Shown piece by piece: positions 25,706 to 33,914 of a stretch of DNA of 64,000 nucleotides. The notes beneath the pieces were generated by a model. That model worked only from the letters and a program-made list of their open reading frames with translations, was not told where the DNA came from and ran no database searches. The position numbers were made by a program, and so were the translations under genes. Origin of the DNA: FW021-bin31 sp964478125 (GTDB taxonomy: Bacteria > Bacteroidota > Bacteroidia > Chitinophagales > Chitinophagaceae); contig CAYZGR010000009.1 in the NCBI GenBank assembly GCA_964478125.1, positions 3,877-67,876 of the forward strand, in the 5' to 3' direction. Position 1 is the stretch's first letter. Each line of letters begins with the position of its first letter.

Positions 25706-26398
25706 ATGGAGAAGCATTCGGAAAAACATTTCATGCAAAGAAGCAACTGGTTGCGGGCCGCCGTACTTGGGGCCAATGATGGTATACTTTCAGTTTCAAG
25801 TATTGCAGTGGGAGTGGCTGCTGCAAGCCATACCCGGAGCCCTGTTCTATTAGCGACGCTTGCAGGTTTGGTTGCCGGCGCCCTTTCCATGGCCGCCGGA
25901 GAATACGTATCGGTGAGCTCCCAGGCAGATACGGAAGAACATGATCTAAAACGAGAGGCCCGTGAGCTTGAGGAAAGTCCTGAAGAAGAGCTTCAGGAAC
26001 TTGCAGAGATCTTTGAAAGCAGGGGGATCAGCGAGGCTACCGCGCTGCAAGTGGCTATAGAATTAACGGAATCAGACGCGCTTACGGCTCACGCGAGAGA
26101 AGAGTTGGGGATTAATGAAATTACCCAGGCCCGGCCTATCCAGGCTGCATTAGCTTCCTGTGCTTCTTTTACCGTGGGCGGTCTTTTACCCCTATTGGTC
26201 GCCTCTTTTTCTCCTGTAGCATCTATGAAATATTACCTGTATCTATTTTCCATTATTTTTCTCATGGTTCTCGGGGCCACCTCCGCAAGAACAGGCGGGG
26301 CAAGCGTCGTAAAAGCAGTTATACGAATCACCATTTGGGGTACCTTAGCGATGGGACTGACGGCTTTAGTGGGTTACTTTTTTGGAGTTAATATGTAG
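25706..26398 (+). CDS. VIT/CCC1-family Fe2+/Mn2+ transporter
   Basis: A 230-residue protein with the VIT family pattern: RAAVLGANDGILSVSSIAVGVAAA and GALSMAAGEYVSVSSQADTEEHDL, then an acidic/helical cytosolic stretch, then three C-terminal helices. Plant and yeast relatives store iron or manganese in the vacuole. The bacterial ones are presumed metal exporters. The middle stretch is Glu-rich (ELEESPEEELQELAEIFESR), as in the metal-binding domain of VIT1. Confidence 0.87.
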   Translation: MEKHSEKHFMQRSNWLRAAVLGANDGILSVSSIAVGVAAASHTRSPVLLATLAGLVAGALSMAAGEYVSVSSQADTEEHDLKREARELEESPEEELQELAEIFESRGISEATALQVAIELTESDALTAHAREELGINEITQARPIQAALASCASFTVGGLLPLLVASFSPVASMKYYLYLFSIIFLMVLGATSARTGGASVVKAVIRITIWGTLAMGLTALVGYFFGVNM

Positions 26399-26404
26399 AA
26401 ATAA

Positions 26405-27004
26405 TTAATGCATTCGGTCTCCCCGAACCTGGAGGCTGTTTATAATATCCGCTTCCAGAGACAACCACTCCGCCCAGCGTATTTTAATTTTTTCCGGCGG
26501 CAGGTATTCGTTTGCAAGAGCGATAAACAGGGTGTAATGCCCCGCTTCGCTTTCCATAAAGCGGCGATAAAATTTCCTGAGATATGTGTCTTTTAATCCC
26601 TCGCTCAAAAGCCGGAAACGTTCACAACTTCTGGCTTCTATCAGGGCACAAATAAGTAATTGATCCAATAACCGATCTTCCCGGCGGCCTCCTTTCTGCG
26701 CCTGTTGTAACAGACGATTTACATATTCGTCTTTACGCTGGGGACCAAGTTTTAATGCTCTTTTGGTCATTTCGGCAAGTACCATGCGAAAATGCCCCCA
26801 TTCTTCCGTTACTACGGGCGCCAGATCCTGAACCAGTCTCTGCTTCTCAGGATAACGCTGAATAAGAGAGATACAAGAGGTAGCCGCCTTTTGTTCGCAC
26901 CAGGCATGATCGGTCAGTATTTCTTCGAGAGACAGGCTTGCCAGATTGATCCAGCGGGGGTCGGTAGGCAGCTTGAGCCCTAAAATGGTAGCCTTATCAG
27001 ACAT
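26405..27004 (-). CDS. miaE: tRNA-(ms2io6A)37 hydroxylase, MiaE-like
   Basis: A four-helix-bundle diiron oxygenase that hydroxylates the isopentenyl group of ms2i6A in tRNA. Diiron ligands are visible as CEQKAA, EEWGH, EARSCER and ESEAGH (two ExxH motifs and further Glu). The length of about 199 residues fits. ATG 27004 is chosen, because the longer start at 27031 lies in the promoter element at 27031-27038. It diverges from the mevalonate operon, so isoprenoid supply and a prenyl-tRNA modification share an intergenic region, perhaps by chance. Confidence 0.88.
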   Translation of the reverse strand: MSDKATILGLKLPTDPRWINLASLSLEEILTDHAWCEQKAATSCISLIQRYPEKQRLVQDLAPVVTEEWGHFRMVLAEMTKRALKLGPQRKDEYVNRLLQQAQKGGRREDRLLDQLLICALIEARSCERFRLLSEGLKDTYLRKFYRRFMESEAGHYTLFIALANEYLPPEKIKIRWAEWLSLEADIINSLQVRGDRMH

Positions 27005-27030
27005 AAATAGTGTTTTATTTCCTTTTTTCA

Positions 27031-27038
27031 CAAAATTA
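27031..27038 (-). promoter_or_regulatory. -7 promoter element (TAATTTTG) for miaE
   Basis: A perfect TAnnTTTG on the minus strand, with predicted initiation near 27024, 20 nt before the ATG at 27004. Confidence 0.55.
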
Positions 27039-27063
27039 CGGTTAAATGACTATTATAATAATG

Positions 27064-27071
27064 TATTTTTG
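27064..27071 (+). promoter_or_regulatory. -7 promoter element (TATTTTTG) for the mevalonate operon
   Basis: A perfect TAnnTTTG with predicted initiation near 27078, about 62 nt upstream of the first operon gene. It is back-to-back with the miaE element, 25 bp away. Confidence 0.55.
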
Positions 27072-27139
27072 CAACTTTAGGTCGGCTTTGGTGTAATAAA
27101 TTCTACTGAAGCAAAAAGCGATGAGCATTTATTTCTAAC

Positions 27140-28183
27140 ATGAGCACCAGCAATATTAAAATAGCCCAAACGGTATCAGAAACAGAATCTCGCAAAGATA
27201 GCCATGTAGAGCTGGCGCTGACCTCGCAGAATGATACCATTGATCCCCGTTTTTATTATGAACCTATGCTGGCTGCTCATCCGGATAAGAATGCGGTTTG
27301 GCCCGTCAGGGTGGGCGCCAAAAATATGAAATTCCCCATCTGGATATCCAGTATGACCGGGGGTACTTCCAAGACCAATGAGATAAATCAGAGACTCGCA
27401 AGAGCGGTGGGAAAATTCGGCCTGGGAATGGGGGTGGGCTCTGCCCGTATTGCATTGGAGCGGCCTGAAAAAGTCGCGGATTTCAAATTGCGTCCTTTAT
27501 TGGGAACCGAATGCCCGCTTTTCCTTAACTTTGGTATTTCCCAGATAGAAAAGTTAACGCACAGCCGGTCCTTGCAAAAAATAAAACAACTGGTACAACA
27601 GCTTGATGCAGATGGCGTTATCATACACGTAAATCCGCTCCAGGAATGGATGCAGCCCGAAGGTGATCAAATTCAGGTTGCACCGGTAGATACCATTGAG
27701 CATTTTTTGGAAGAGATGGATTTGCCCTTAATTATCAAGGAAGTCGGACAGGGATTTGGTTATGAAAGCATGAAGCGACTCATGCAAATGCCGCTGACCG
27801 CTATTGAATTTGCTGCTAACGGGGGGACCAATTTTTCGAAATTAGAACTGATCCGCAATCAGACCAAGAGCAAATATCTCATGCCTTTTGTTCATGTGGG
27901 GCAATCGGCAGATGAAATGTTGGCACTGAGCAATCGGCTGCTTACGGAACTGGGAGATAAGGTAAAGTGCCCGACACTCATTATCAGTGGAGGGATTAAA
28001 AACTTTCTTGACGGATATTATTATATTCAAAGATCAAAAACCAATGCGCTGTATGGACAAGCTTCTGAGTTCCTGAAACATGCCAGAGAATCCCAGGAGG
28101 ACCTGGAGGAATTTATACAGTATCAGATCGAAGGTCTGCTGCTGGCCCGTACCTTTTTAACGGTAAAAGATGTATCAGAATGA
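27140..28183 (+). CDS. fni: Type 2 isopentenyl-diphosphate Delta-isomerase
   Basis: Interconverts IPP and DMAPP using FMN and NADPH. The TIM-barrel is recognisable from SSMTGGTSKTNEINQRLARA, GMGVGSARIAL, IIHVNPLQEWMQPEGD (with the catalytic Gln) and VIKEVGQGFG-type blocks. 347 residues is the usual length. First gene of a five-gene mevalonate operon; its stop overlaps the next start (ATGA at 28180-28183). Confidence 0.94.
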   Translation: MSTSNIKIAQTVSETESRKDSHVELALTSQNDTIDPRFYYEPMLAAHPDKNAVWPVRVGAKNMKFPIWISSMTGGTSKTNEINQRLARAVGKFGLGMGVGSARIALERPEKVADFKLRPLLGTECPLFLNFGISQIEKLTHSRSLQKIKQLVQQLDADGVIIHVNPLQEWMQPEGDQIQVAPVDTIEHFLEEMDLPLIIKEVGQGFGYESMKRLMQMPLTAIEFAANGGTNFSKLELIRNQTKSKYLMPFVHVGQSADEMLALSNRLLTELGDKVKCPTLIISGGIKNFLDGYYYIQRSKTNALYGQASEFLKHARESQEDLEEFIQYQIEGLLLARTFLTVKDVSE

Positions 28184-29517
28184 AAGACAAGCAAAACATA
28201 ATACACGGATTTTCCAAAAAAAGCAGGGATGAAAAGCTGGATCTGGTTACGGCATATCATGCAGACCACCTGAGCGCATTGGAAGTATATAAGAGCTTTC
28301 ATCATTCGGAGGCAAAGATCCAGAAACTTTTGGAGGAATTTAGCGAAAATACCATTTCCAATTTTCCGTTGCCGTATTGTATTTGTCCCAATGTTTTGGT
28401 CAATGGGCGTGCCTACATGGTTCCTATGGTGATCGAAGAAAGCTCGGTAGTTGCAGCTGCGGCAAGCAGCGCCAAATTTTGGTTTACGAAAGGGGGATTC
28501 AGAACAGAAATTATTGACACTGAAAAAGTAGGGCAGGTTCACTTTTTGTGGAAGGATGATAAAAGGATCCTTTACGAACGCTTTCCCGAATTAAAAGAAC
28601 GCCTGATCAGGGCATGTTTTGATATTACTGAAAATATGATCAGGCGGGGCGGAGGTATTTTGGATATAGAACTCAGGGATTTGAGTGAGCAAGAGCCGGG
28701 GCTCATGCAATTATATGCTACTTTTGATACGGTAGAGTCCATGGGCGCTAATTTTATTAACTCTTGTCTGGAGCAATTTTCAGCAACCTTTAAGCAATGG
28801 CATGCGGCCCAAAAGGAATTTTCGGAAGATGGACTGGAGGTGGTTATGTGTATCCTTTCCAACCTGACCCCGGATTGCCGCGTAAAATGTAGTGTGGAAG
28901 CCTCGTTTGATCAGCTTGATGATGTTGTTCCGGGCATGACGGGCGAAGCGTTTGCCAGGAGGTTTTATCTCGGGGTACGTGTGGCTGAAGTCGACCCTTT
29001 CAGGGCCACTACCCATAATAAAGGGATCTTTAATGGTGTAGATGCAGTGGTATTAGCCACCGGAAATGATTTCAGGGCCGTTGAGGCATGTGGCCATGCT
29101 TATGCCGCCAGAAGCGGGCAATACCGACCTTTGACCCGAGTAGAACTCGCGGAAGAAACTTTCAGATTCATTCTGGAAATACCCCTTTCTCTGGGAGTGG
29201 TGGGAGGCTTGACCAACTTGCATCCTTTGGTAAAATTAAGCCTGGAGCTTCTGGGTTACCCTTCTGCGAGGGAGCTCATGGGGATAGCCGCGGCGGCGGG
29301 ACTTGCAAACAATTTTTCTGCCGTTAAATCCTTAGTGACGGTTGGCATTCAAAGAGGGCACATGAAAATGCATTTGCTGAATATTCTAAAGCAGCTTAAA
29401 GTTCCCGAAAGCCGAAAGGCGGAGGTCATTGAGTATTTTAAAGATAAAGTAGTTTCTGTTTCGGCAGTTCGCCAACTGACGGAGAAATGGAAAACTAAAA
29501 AGATTCCCGGTCATTAA
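28180..29517 (+). CDS. Hydroxymethylglutaryl-CoA reductase, class II
   Basis: Reduces HMG-CoA to mevalonate. Class II markers in 445 residues: ENTISNFPLPYCICPNVLVN near 62, VPMVIEESSVVAAAASSAK with the catalytic Glu near 90, ATTHNKGIFNGVDAVVLATG with the catalytic Lys near 276, and GIQRGHMKMH with the C-terminal catalytic His near 391. There are no membrane segments. Although some class II enzymes run in the degradative direction, the location inside a mevalonate operon indicates synthesis. Confidence 0.94.
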   Translation: MKDKQNIIHGFSKKSRDEKLDLVTAYHADHLSALEVYKSFHHSEAKIQKLLEEFSENTISNFPLPYCICPNVLVNGRAYMVPMVIEESSVVAAAASSAKFWFTKGGFRTEIIDTEKVGQVHFLWKDDKRILYERFPELKERLIRACFDITENMIRRGGGILDIELRDLSEQEPGLMQLYATFDTVESMGANFINSCLEQFSATFKQWHAAQKEFSEDGLEVVMCILSNLTPDCRVKCSVEASFDQLDDVVPGMTGEAFARRFYLGVRVAEVDPFRATTHNKGIFNGVDAVVLATGNDFRAVEACGHAYAARSGQYRPLTRVELAEETFRFILEIPLSLGVVGGLTNLHPLVKLSLELLGYPSARELMGIAAAAGLANNFSAVKSLVTVGIQRGHMKMHLLNILKQLKVPESRKAEVIEYFKDKVVSVSAVRQLTEKWKTKKIPGH

Positions 29518-29518
29518 C

Positions 29519-30415
29519 ATGCGCGAAGTAACTTATGAATCTGCCGGGAAATTTCTGTTGTTTGGAGAATATCTCGTCCTAAGAGGCGCTTTATGCCTGG
29601 CGATGCCGCTGTCTCTCGGACAAACGCTTACCGTATCTGCTTATAAGGGTAAAGGCGTTTTGTGGCGTAGCTTTGAACATGGGGAAAAATGGTTTGATAC
29701 CCTTTTTTCGGAATCATTGGAAATTGTAGAAACAACGGATTCTAAAAAGGCAAAAACGGCTCGGGAGCTCTTGCGATTTATACAAAGACTAAAACCGGAA
29801 TGGATCCCGGCTCATCTCGATCTTAGGTTTGACCTGGGCTTCGAACGTAAGTATGGCATGGGAAGCAGTGCAACGTTGGTCTCTCTCTTGAGCCAATGGT
29901 CGGGTGTTGATCCTTATTCCTTCCTTGAGAAAACATTTGGCGGCTCAGGGTTTGATGTGGCGGCAGCCACGGCTCAAAAGCCCTTTCTTTATTCGATAAC
30001 CGAAAGGCGAATCCGGGAATTCGCTCTTCCGGCGCATATCACCCGGCATTTGTTATTTATTTATACCGGGAAAAAACAAAATAGTGCGAGGGAAGTATTT
30101 CATTTCAGGGATCGGCCGGTTCGCGCTACCCAAATAGCTGAAATGAATGCCATCGTGGAAAAAGCGGCTTCCTGTTCTCATATTGAGGCCTGGGAAGATC
30201 TGATGGAGGAGAGCGAACAGCTTTTATCGGCTGTTTTGGGGCAAAGACCGGTAAGGGAGAAATACTATAGCGATTATCCATATAAAATCAAGTCCCTGGG
30301 AGCCTGGGGAGGAGATTTTATCATGGCTTCCTGTAGAGATACCGAAGAGGCAAGAAATTATTTTCTGAATAAAAATAAAAGCCCGGTTTATACTTTCAAG
30401 GCACTTGTTAAATAG
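29519..30415 (+). CDS. GYDIA-type GHMP kinase, candidate phosphomevalonate kinase
   Basis: 298 residues of the GHMP kinase fold: SAGKFLLFGEYLVLRG at the N-terminus, the ATP-binding GMGSSATLVSLL near 118, and a C-terminal AWGGDFIMAS in place of the usual GAGGGG loop. The block GGSGFDVAAA corresponds to the GYDIA signature. The operon has a clear mevalonate kinase and a decarboxylase, so this third kinase fills the only missing step, phosphomevalonate to diphosphomevalonate. That assignment is by elimination and context. Confidence 0.8.
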   Translation: MREVTYESAGKFLLFGEYLVLRGALCLAMPLSLGQTLTVSAYKGKGVLWRSFEHGEKWFDTLFSESLEIVETTDSKKAKTARELLRFIQRLKPEWIPAHLDLRFDLGFERKYGMGSSATLVSLLSQWSGVDPYSFLEKTFGGSGFDVAAATAQKPFLYSITERRIREFALPAHITRHLLFIYTGKKQNSAREVFHFRDRPVRATQIAEMNAIVEKAASCSHIEAWEDLMEESEQLLSAVLGQRPVREKYYSDYPYKIKSLGAWGGDFIMASCRDTEEARNYFLNKNKSPVYTFKALVK

Positions 30416-30416
30416 A

Positions 30417-31424
30417 ATGAACCAACCGATAACAGCATACTATCCTTCCAATATCGCCCTGGTGAAGTACTGGGGGAAACGGGATAATCAGTTGCCCTGC
30501 AATGCTTCTCTGAGTATGACCTTAAGTAATGCCCGAACAGCGGTCAAGCTTTATCGTACCGAAAAACAAGACCGGGGAATAGCGTTTTCTTACTATTTTG
30601 AAGGGAGGCAGAACGAAGCTTTTCGCCAGAAGGTACTGCGGTATTTATTAGGGCAAAAGGAATTTTCCGATCTGCTTAATAATTATGCTATACGTATTGA
30701 ATCGGAAAACAGTTTTCCTCATTCTGCCGGTATAGCATCCTCTGCCTCCGCTTTCGCTGCGATCGCGGCCGCGTTCCTGAAAGCTTCAGGCGCCGCTGAA
30801 GATCATTTTACCCGTGAGGCGAGCAGATTGGCCCGTTTGGGAAGCGGCAGTGCCTGCCGGTCTTTCTTTGGGCCCTTCAGCCTGTGGGGACGTCTTGAGG
30901 AGGTTGCCGGCAGCAGCGACGACTTTGCCATTCCCGTTTTGCAGATACATGAATGCTTTCAGAACATGAGAGATACCATCCTGATCGTTGAAGACCGTCC
31001 CAAAGCGGTTTCCAGCAGCAGGGGCCATGCCCTGATGGAAGATCATCCCTTGGCGAAGGCGAGGTTTCAACAGGCAGATAACCATTGCAAAGACCTGCTT
31101 TTTGCACTAAAAAGCGGAGATTTTGATGCTTTTATTTCCATCACAGAGAGAGAAGCCTTATCTTTGCATGCCATGATGATGACATCAGGAGATTACTACT
31201 TATTGGTTAAACCCGCTACGATTCAGATCATTGAGCAGGTTTTCCGGTTTAGAAAAGAGACGGGACTGCCAATTTGTTTTTCCCTTGATGCCGGTCCGAA
31301 CGTGCATTTGCTTTACCCTGAGTCTATCCGGGACAAGGTAGATTCGTTCATAAAGAATAATATTAAGAGTGGCCTGAAGTTTGTCGTTTATGATCAGGCC
31401 GGAACAGGAGGAACTGTTTTTTAA
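30417..31424 (+). CDS. mvaD: Diphosphomevalonate decarboxylase
   Basis: ATP-dependent decarboxylation of diphosphomevalonate to IPP. Family blocks in about 335 residues: YPSNIALVKYWGKRDNQLPC at the N-terminus, SAGIASSASAFAAIAAAF near 104 (phosphate loop), SGSACRSFFGPFSLW near 140, and SLDAGPNVHLLYP near 290 with the catalytic Asp. ATG 30417 follows the kinase stop by one base. Co-translated with its neighbours. Confidence 0.95.
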   Translation: MNQPITAYYPSNIALVKYWGKRDNQLPCNASLSMTLSNARTAVKLYRTEKQDRGIAFSYYFEGRQNEAFRQKVLRYLLGQKEFSDLLNNYAIRIESENSFPHSAGIASSASAFAAIAAAFLKASGAAEDHFTREASRLARLGSGSACRSFFGPFSLWGRLEEVAGSSDDFAIPVLQIHECFQNMRDTILIVEDRPKAVSSSRGHALMEDHPLAKARFQQADNHCKDLLFALKSGDFDAFISITEREALSLHAMMMTSGDYYLLVKPATIQIIEQVFRFRKETGLPICFSLDAGPNVHLLYPESIRDKVDSFIKNNIKSGLKFVVYDQAGTGGTVF

Positions 31425-31435
31425 TTTTATATGGC

Positions 31436-32374
31436 ATGGAGCAATTAAACTCTAAGGTTTTGCTTTTTGGCGAGTATGCCGTCTTACATCAGGGTATGGC
31501 ACTCGTTATCCCCTGCGATATTTACAGCGGACGCCTGGATTTTTACGAGGCCGCAACCAACAAAAATTTTGCCCTTCAGTCCAATAAATTTTTGAAGAAA
31601 TTCTGCGAATTCGTGGCAGGTCACATGGATGAAGATTTTCTCCTGGAAGTGAAATTATTTGAAAGAGAACTGGAGCAGGGGTTGTTCTTCAAGAGTACTA
31701 TCCCGCAAGGCTATGGGCTCGGTAGCTCCGGAGCGCTGGTAGCCGCTATTTTCCTTCGTTATCTGAAAAAAGCCAAGACCATTAAGGATGATCTGAAAGC
31801 CCTGACTTTTCAAAAATTGCACCAGTTAAAAGAAGGGTTGGGGAAATTAGAATCTTATTTTCATGGCGTCAGCTCGGGACTGGATCCCCTGAGTATCATC
31901 TTGAATGAGCCTATTCTTTACAAGAATGCGCAGGATATCGTTACCACCGAATTGCCAAAAGCCTCTGAGGAGAAAAAGAATACGATCTTTCTGATCAATA
32001 CCCGCCATAGCCGTTGCACTTCTACAATGATGGATAGATTTACATCGCTGTACGATCATCCGGATTTTAAGAAGAAATTCGATGAACACGTGATCCTTAA
32101 TAATAACCAGGCTATTGAAAGTTTCCTGAAAAACGATGTGGAATCATTTTATCGCTCATTATATAATCTGAGTATCTTTCAATTAAATGAGATGGAAGAT
32201 TTCTTTCCCGAATTATTCCGGAAAGACATGGCTAAGGGCTTAGATAACGGAGATTATCTTATTAAACTTTGCGGGGCCGGCGGGGGAGGCTTTATGCTGG
32301 GGTTTACGCAAGACTGGAAAAATACAAAAGAACAACTTATTCATTATGAGCTCCAACCTATTTATAATTATTAA
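31436..32374 (+). CDS. Mevalonate kinase
   Basis: Phosphorylates mevalonate. GHMP kinase with KVLLFGEYAVLHQGMAL at the N-terminus, IPQGYGLGSSGALVAAI near 90, SSGLDPLS near 145 (catalytic Asp), and the C-terminal GAGGGGFMLG. 312 residues. Last gene of the operon, 11 bp after mvaD. A separate promoter for the next gene ends the unit. Confidence 0.92.
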   Translation: MEQLNSKVLLFGEYAVLHQGMALVIPCDIYSGRLDFYEAATNKNFALQSNKFLKKFCEFVAGHMDEDFLLEVKLFERELEQGLFFKSTIPQGYGLGSSGALVAAIFLRYLKKAKTIKDDLKALTFQKLHQLKEGLGKLESYFHGVSSGLDPLSIILNEPILYKNAQDIVTTELPKASEEKKNTIFLINTRHSRCTSTMMDRFTSLYDHPDFKKKFDEHVILNNNQAIESFLKNDVESFYRSLYNLSIFQLNEMEDFFPELFRKDMAKGLDNGDYLIKLCGAGGGGFMLGFTQDWKNTKEQLIHYELQPIYNY

Positions 32375-32458
32375 TCCGTGCAAAATTAAATTGTTAGGAA
32401 ATTGTCATTTTTTTTGAGTAATAAGATCTATTTAACCTCTTTTTTAAGAAATCTAAGA

Positions 32459-32466
32459 TAACTTTG
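32459..32466 (+). promoter_or_regulatory. -7 promoter element (TAACTTTG) for the azurin-like gene
   Basis: A perfect TAnnTTTG in the 118-bp spacer after the mevalonate operon, 26 bp before the ATG at 32493. Confidence 0.55.
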
Positions 32467-32492
32467 CCCGAAATAACAAAACACTATTTATC

Positions 32493-33047
32493 ATGAGAAA
32501 GATTATTTCCTTATCTGCGATTTGCGCAGTGCTGTTTTTTGCTTCCTGTGGCGGCAATAACAATCAAAACAATGAAAGCGATACCACCGGAGCCAATGCG
32601 ATGGAAACCCCTGCAACTGCTCCTGAAGAAACTTCCGGGGCTAATGCCACGGATGCCGACAATCAGGTAACCGATCACATTAATCTTACCGGTGATGACC
32701 ACATGCAATATAACGACACCTTATTTAAGGTAAAAGCAGGTCAGGAAATCACGCTTGATATGAAAAATATTGGTGAATTGCCGGCCGCCGCCATGTCTCA
32801 CAACGTAGTTATTTTAAAGCCGGGATCCAGCGTAAATGATTATGGTAATGCTGCGGTAAATGCAAAGGATGAAGGCTATATTCCTTCTGATAAGAGTGAT
32901 GAGGTAATCGCACATACTAAAATGTTAGGACCGGGAGAATCAGACCAGATTACCTTTAAACTTCCTGAAGCAGGTAGGTATCCTTTTCTTTGCTCTTTCC
33001 CCGGCCATCATCTGACGATGCACGGAACGATCATCGCAGAGAAGTAG
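32493..33047 (+). CDS. Azurin/plastocyanin-like copper lipoprotein
   Basis: An electron-carrier candidate of the type 1 copper class. A lipoprotein signal ends FFASC (Cys near 19), and an N/T/A-rich linker follows. The cupredoxin domain has the His ligand in SHNVVIL and the Cys-His-Met set in CSFPGHHLTMHG, spaced C-x4-H-x3-M as in azurin. Total 184 residues. It is probably anchored to the outer membrane and faces the periplasm. The partner is unknown. Confidence 0.88.
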   Translation: MRKIISLSAICAVLFFASCGGNNNQNNESDTTGANAMETPATAPEETSGANATDADNQVTDHINLTGDDHMQYNDTLFKVKAGQEITLDMKNIGELPAAAMSHNVVILKPGSSVNDYGNAAVNAKDEGYIPSDKSDEVIAHTKMLGPGESDQITFKLPEAGRYPFLCSFPGHHLTMHGTIIAEK

Positions 33048-33077
33048 AACGACTGCGCGTATTAAAGTTTATTATCT

Positions 33078-33107
33078 GCCCGGTGGGATAGCCCCGGGCT
33101 TTTTTTA
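33078..33107 (+). terminator. Rho-independent terminator, probably shared by converging genes
   Basis: GCCCGG and CCGGGC arms with an inner GG/CC, then TTTTTT. It lies 30 bp after the azurin-like gene and overlaps the stop codon of the convergent cysH, so it may act in both directions. Confidence 0.75.
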
Positions 33108-33722
33108 TTTGATAAGGTGAATTCCGCATTCCCTGTTTTCAAAGACCTTCGTAGGATCATAATATCTCTTTTCATTGGGCAGCTGATATTTCTCAAGATA
33201 TCTGTCCAGATCTTCATCTGTGAAATTGTAAAAAGGACTTATTTTTAGAACTCCGTTTTCTCCTTCGGAAACGATATCAATTCCGTCGCGGAAAGCGGTT
33301 TGTCCCTTGCGCAAATTGGTGAACCAGATATCCGGTGCGTGTTCCTTCATGGCGCGTTTGAAAGGTTCCAGTTTTACTTGTTCGCTAAAGAGCTGATGTT
33401 CGGACGTTCCTACTTCGGGGATCCCGAGCATCACATCCCTGAAACCGACGGTCTGCCGGGGCACATATATATGAATATTGAGGTGTAGTCGCTCAATAAG
33501 TTCTTTTGCATGCTCATAGGTGGCCGATGTATTATAACCGGTATCACACCAAATGACATCAATGGAAGGAAGTACCCTCGTCACCAAATGGAGTATGGCG
33601 CTTTCATAGGGCCGGAAATTCGTAGTAATGACGGGCTTTTTCCCTTGTTTAAGGGCCCATGATATGATATCTTCCGGGCGCTTTTCATGCAATATCTGGT
33701 TTATTTTTTGGAGATTCATCAT
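33105..33722 (-). CDS. cysH: Phosphoadenylyl-sulfate reductase family protein
   Basis: Reduces activated sulfate to sulfite for cysteine synthesis. 205 residues with the PP-loop type sulfate site (TTNFRPYESAILH), WCDTGYNTSATY, RKGQTAFRDG, and the catalytic ECGIHLIK at the C-terminus. The Cys pairs that bind a [4Fe-4S] cluster in APS reductases are absent, which suggests PAPS as substrate. It is downstream of a regulator and a PEP-mutase family gene on the same strand, after a 192-bp spacer. CobA-derived siroheme would serve the following sulfite reductase. Confidence 0.87.
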   Translation of the reverse strand: MMNLQKINQILHEKRPEDIISWALKQGKKPVITTNFRPYESAILHLVTRVLPSIDVIWCDTGYNTSATYEHAKELIERLHLNIHIYVPRQTVGFRDVMLGIPEVGTSEHQLFSEQVKLEPFKRAMKEHAPDIWFTNLRKGQTAFRDGIDIVSEGENGVLKISPFYNFTDEDLDRYLEKYQLPNEKRYYDPTKVFENRECGIHLIK

Positions 33723-33914
33723 TCTTATAAGTCTATAGGATTAATAGGAAATGCAAAACTAACTGTAAATTTTCTATTATCCAATAAAAAGGTTTATATA
33801 AGCCGGTACCGCTCCCTGAATAATAATTCTTACAGTCTTTTGATCCTTCTATGCGGCACGGTAGCTTCCCCCCTTCCACCACATAAAAACGGAATAAAAT
33901 AGGATATCGGCTAT

